A program made the translations under genes and the position numbers. The notes below the pieces were generated by a model. The model saw only the letters and a list, made by a program, of their open reading frames with translations, searched no databases and was not told the origin of the DNA. A DNA stretch of 5,821 bases from Treponema sp. (GTDB lineage Bacteria > Spirochaetota > Spirochaetia > Treponematales > Breznakiellaceae). Position 1 is the stretch's first letter, and each line of letters opens with the position of its first letter. Below, piece after piece: positions 5,363 through 5,821 of this stretch. The stretch is from contig WQZW01000108.1 in assembly GCA_009780545.1 (NCBI GenBank), forward strand, positions 1 through 5,821. The letters are read 5' to 3'.

Positions 5363-5686
5363 ATGGATGCAAAAATTCGGGCGGAGCTGGACAAGCTGAA
5401 GGAACTGATCGTTGCGGCCGTGCCCGTGGAGCAAATCTTTCTTTTCGGCTCGTATGCCTACGGAAATCCCCGAAAGGATTCCGACCTCGACCTGTACGTC
5501 GTTCTGAAAGACGGACTTCCGATGCGCGACCTTGACGCCGGCTTGAAGATACGGTTTGCCATTGACCGCAAGAAATCCATGCCGGTTGACATCGTCGCAA
5601 AAAACAAAAGCGATTTTACGGAACGGCTGGAACACATAACGCTGGAAAGAAAAGTAAACCGCGACGGGATCAAGATTTATGGCTAA
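5363..5686 (+). CDS. mntA: Minimal nucleotidyltransferase, MntA-type antitoxin
   Basis: A 107-residue nucleotidyltransferase-fold protein, probably the antitoxin of the HEPN toxin that follows. In the studied MntA-HepT pair the enzyme transfers AMP to a tyrosine of the HEPN toxin and so silences it. The active-site pattern GSX10DXD is complete: G29-S30 in FLFGSYAYG, then D41 and D43 in SDLDLYV. The third metal-binding Asp is D76 in PVDIV. ATG 5363 gives the usual length of about 100 residues. The frame is open back to 5225, but that part runs through the palindromic repeats and looks like spurious coding. The nearest purine-rich stretch (5337-5349) is too far upstream to be a normal ribosome site, so the start is less certain than the identity. 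The stop overlaps the next gene by eight bases, as expected for this operon type. Confidence 0.85.
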   Translation: MDAKIRAELDKLKELIVAAVPVEQIFLFGSYAYGNPRKDSDLDLYVVLKDGLPMRDLDAGLKIRFAIDRKKSMPVDIVAKNKSDFTERLEHITLERKVNRDGIKIYG

Positions 5687-5821
5687 GCAGACAAACTCGC
5701 CAAAGGAATGGCGGCTTCCGGCAGAGCGCGATCTCGCAATAGCGGAACATTTGTCCACGACCATGCACCCTATTCCTACCCAAGTTGTTGCCAATTTCTG
5801 CCAGCAGTCTGCGGAAAAATA
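5679..5821 (+). CDS. hepT: HEPN-domain protein, HepT-type toxin (partial, 3' end outside window)
   Basis: The first 47 codons are visible before the window ends. ATG 5679 overlaps the nucleotidyltransferase stop, and GGGA at 5666-5669 lies nine bases upstream. The residues EWRLPAERDLAIAEHL match the first helix of HEPN proteins that pair with minimal nucleotidyltransferases, and FCQQSAEKY matches their CFHCQQAAEK-like second helix. HEPN toxins of this kind are RNases or tRNA-cutting enzymes held inactive by AMP addition. The catalytic R-X4-6-H motif lies later in the family and is not visible here, so activity cannot be judged. Gene order antitoxin then toxin, with overlap, fits a type VII module. 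Confidence 0.8.
   Translation, partial: MAKQTNSPKEWRLPAERDLAIAEHLSTTMHPIPTQVVANFCQQSAEK

Noticed and set aside
1..5821. CRISPR array, tRNA or rRNA gene
   Set aside because: No regularly spaced direct repeats and no cloverleaf or rRNA signature seen on either strand; the repeats present are inverted and few.

Overview
The window is bacterial DNA, about 5.8 kb, with a GC-rich core (hflX and the transporter) and visibly more A/T-rich flanks. All confidently called genes lie on the plus strand. Genes are compact, start mostly with ATG preceded by purine-rich ribosome sites, and overlap by a few bases within operons. The taxon cannot be fixed from sequence alone. The N-terminal style of the glycosyltransferase (MKIGIDTFGC) and the RNWE form of the HflX N-domain motif recall spirochaetes of the Treponema group, where VapBC and MNT/HEPN modules are also common; this is a weak inference from memory.

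Layout. (1) Positions 1-912: a complete type II toxin-antitoxin operon, a ribbon-helix-helix antitoxin (226-471) and a PIN-domain VapC-type ribonuclease toxin (468-866). It has a good sigma70-like promoter whose spacer holds a perfect 8-bp-arm palindrome, very probably the autoregulatory operator. A hairpin terminator follows at 874-912. (2) 913-1237: an intergenic stretch without a convincing gene. It holds a short minus-strand reading frame of unknown origin, a small hairpin and an extended -10 promoter. (3) 1238-2374: a stand-alone family GT4 glycosyltransferase. (4) 2363-2413: a two-hairpin element that begins inside the glycosyltransferase stop region and recurs at 5273-5325. (5) 2464-5068: a promoter followed by a two-gene operon, the ribosome-associated GTPase HflX and a 12-helix major facilitator transporter. 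The transporter probably starts at a TTG codon overlapping the hflX stop. (6) 5069-5362: terminator hairpins, then a dense block of inverted repeats. (7) 5363 to the window end: a minimal nucleotidyltransferase (MntA type) overlapping the start of a HEPN-domain protein (HepT type), which runs off the window. This pair looks like a type VII toxin-antitoxin module.

Together the window is a housekeeping/metabolic core (glycosyltransferase, hflX, transporter) bracketed by two unrelated toxin-antitoxin modules and decorated with palindromic repeats, as in a plastic chromosomal region. I see no clear new multi-gene system. The most unusual features are the duplicated double-hairpin element and the palindromic mosaic upstream of the MNT/HEPN pair.
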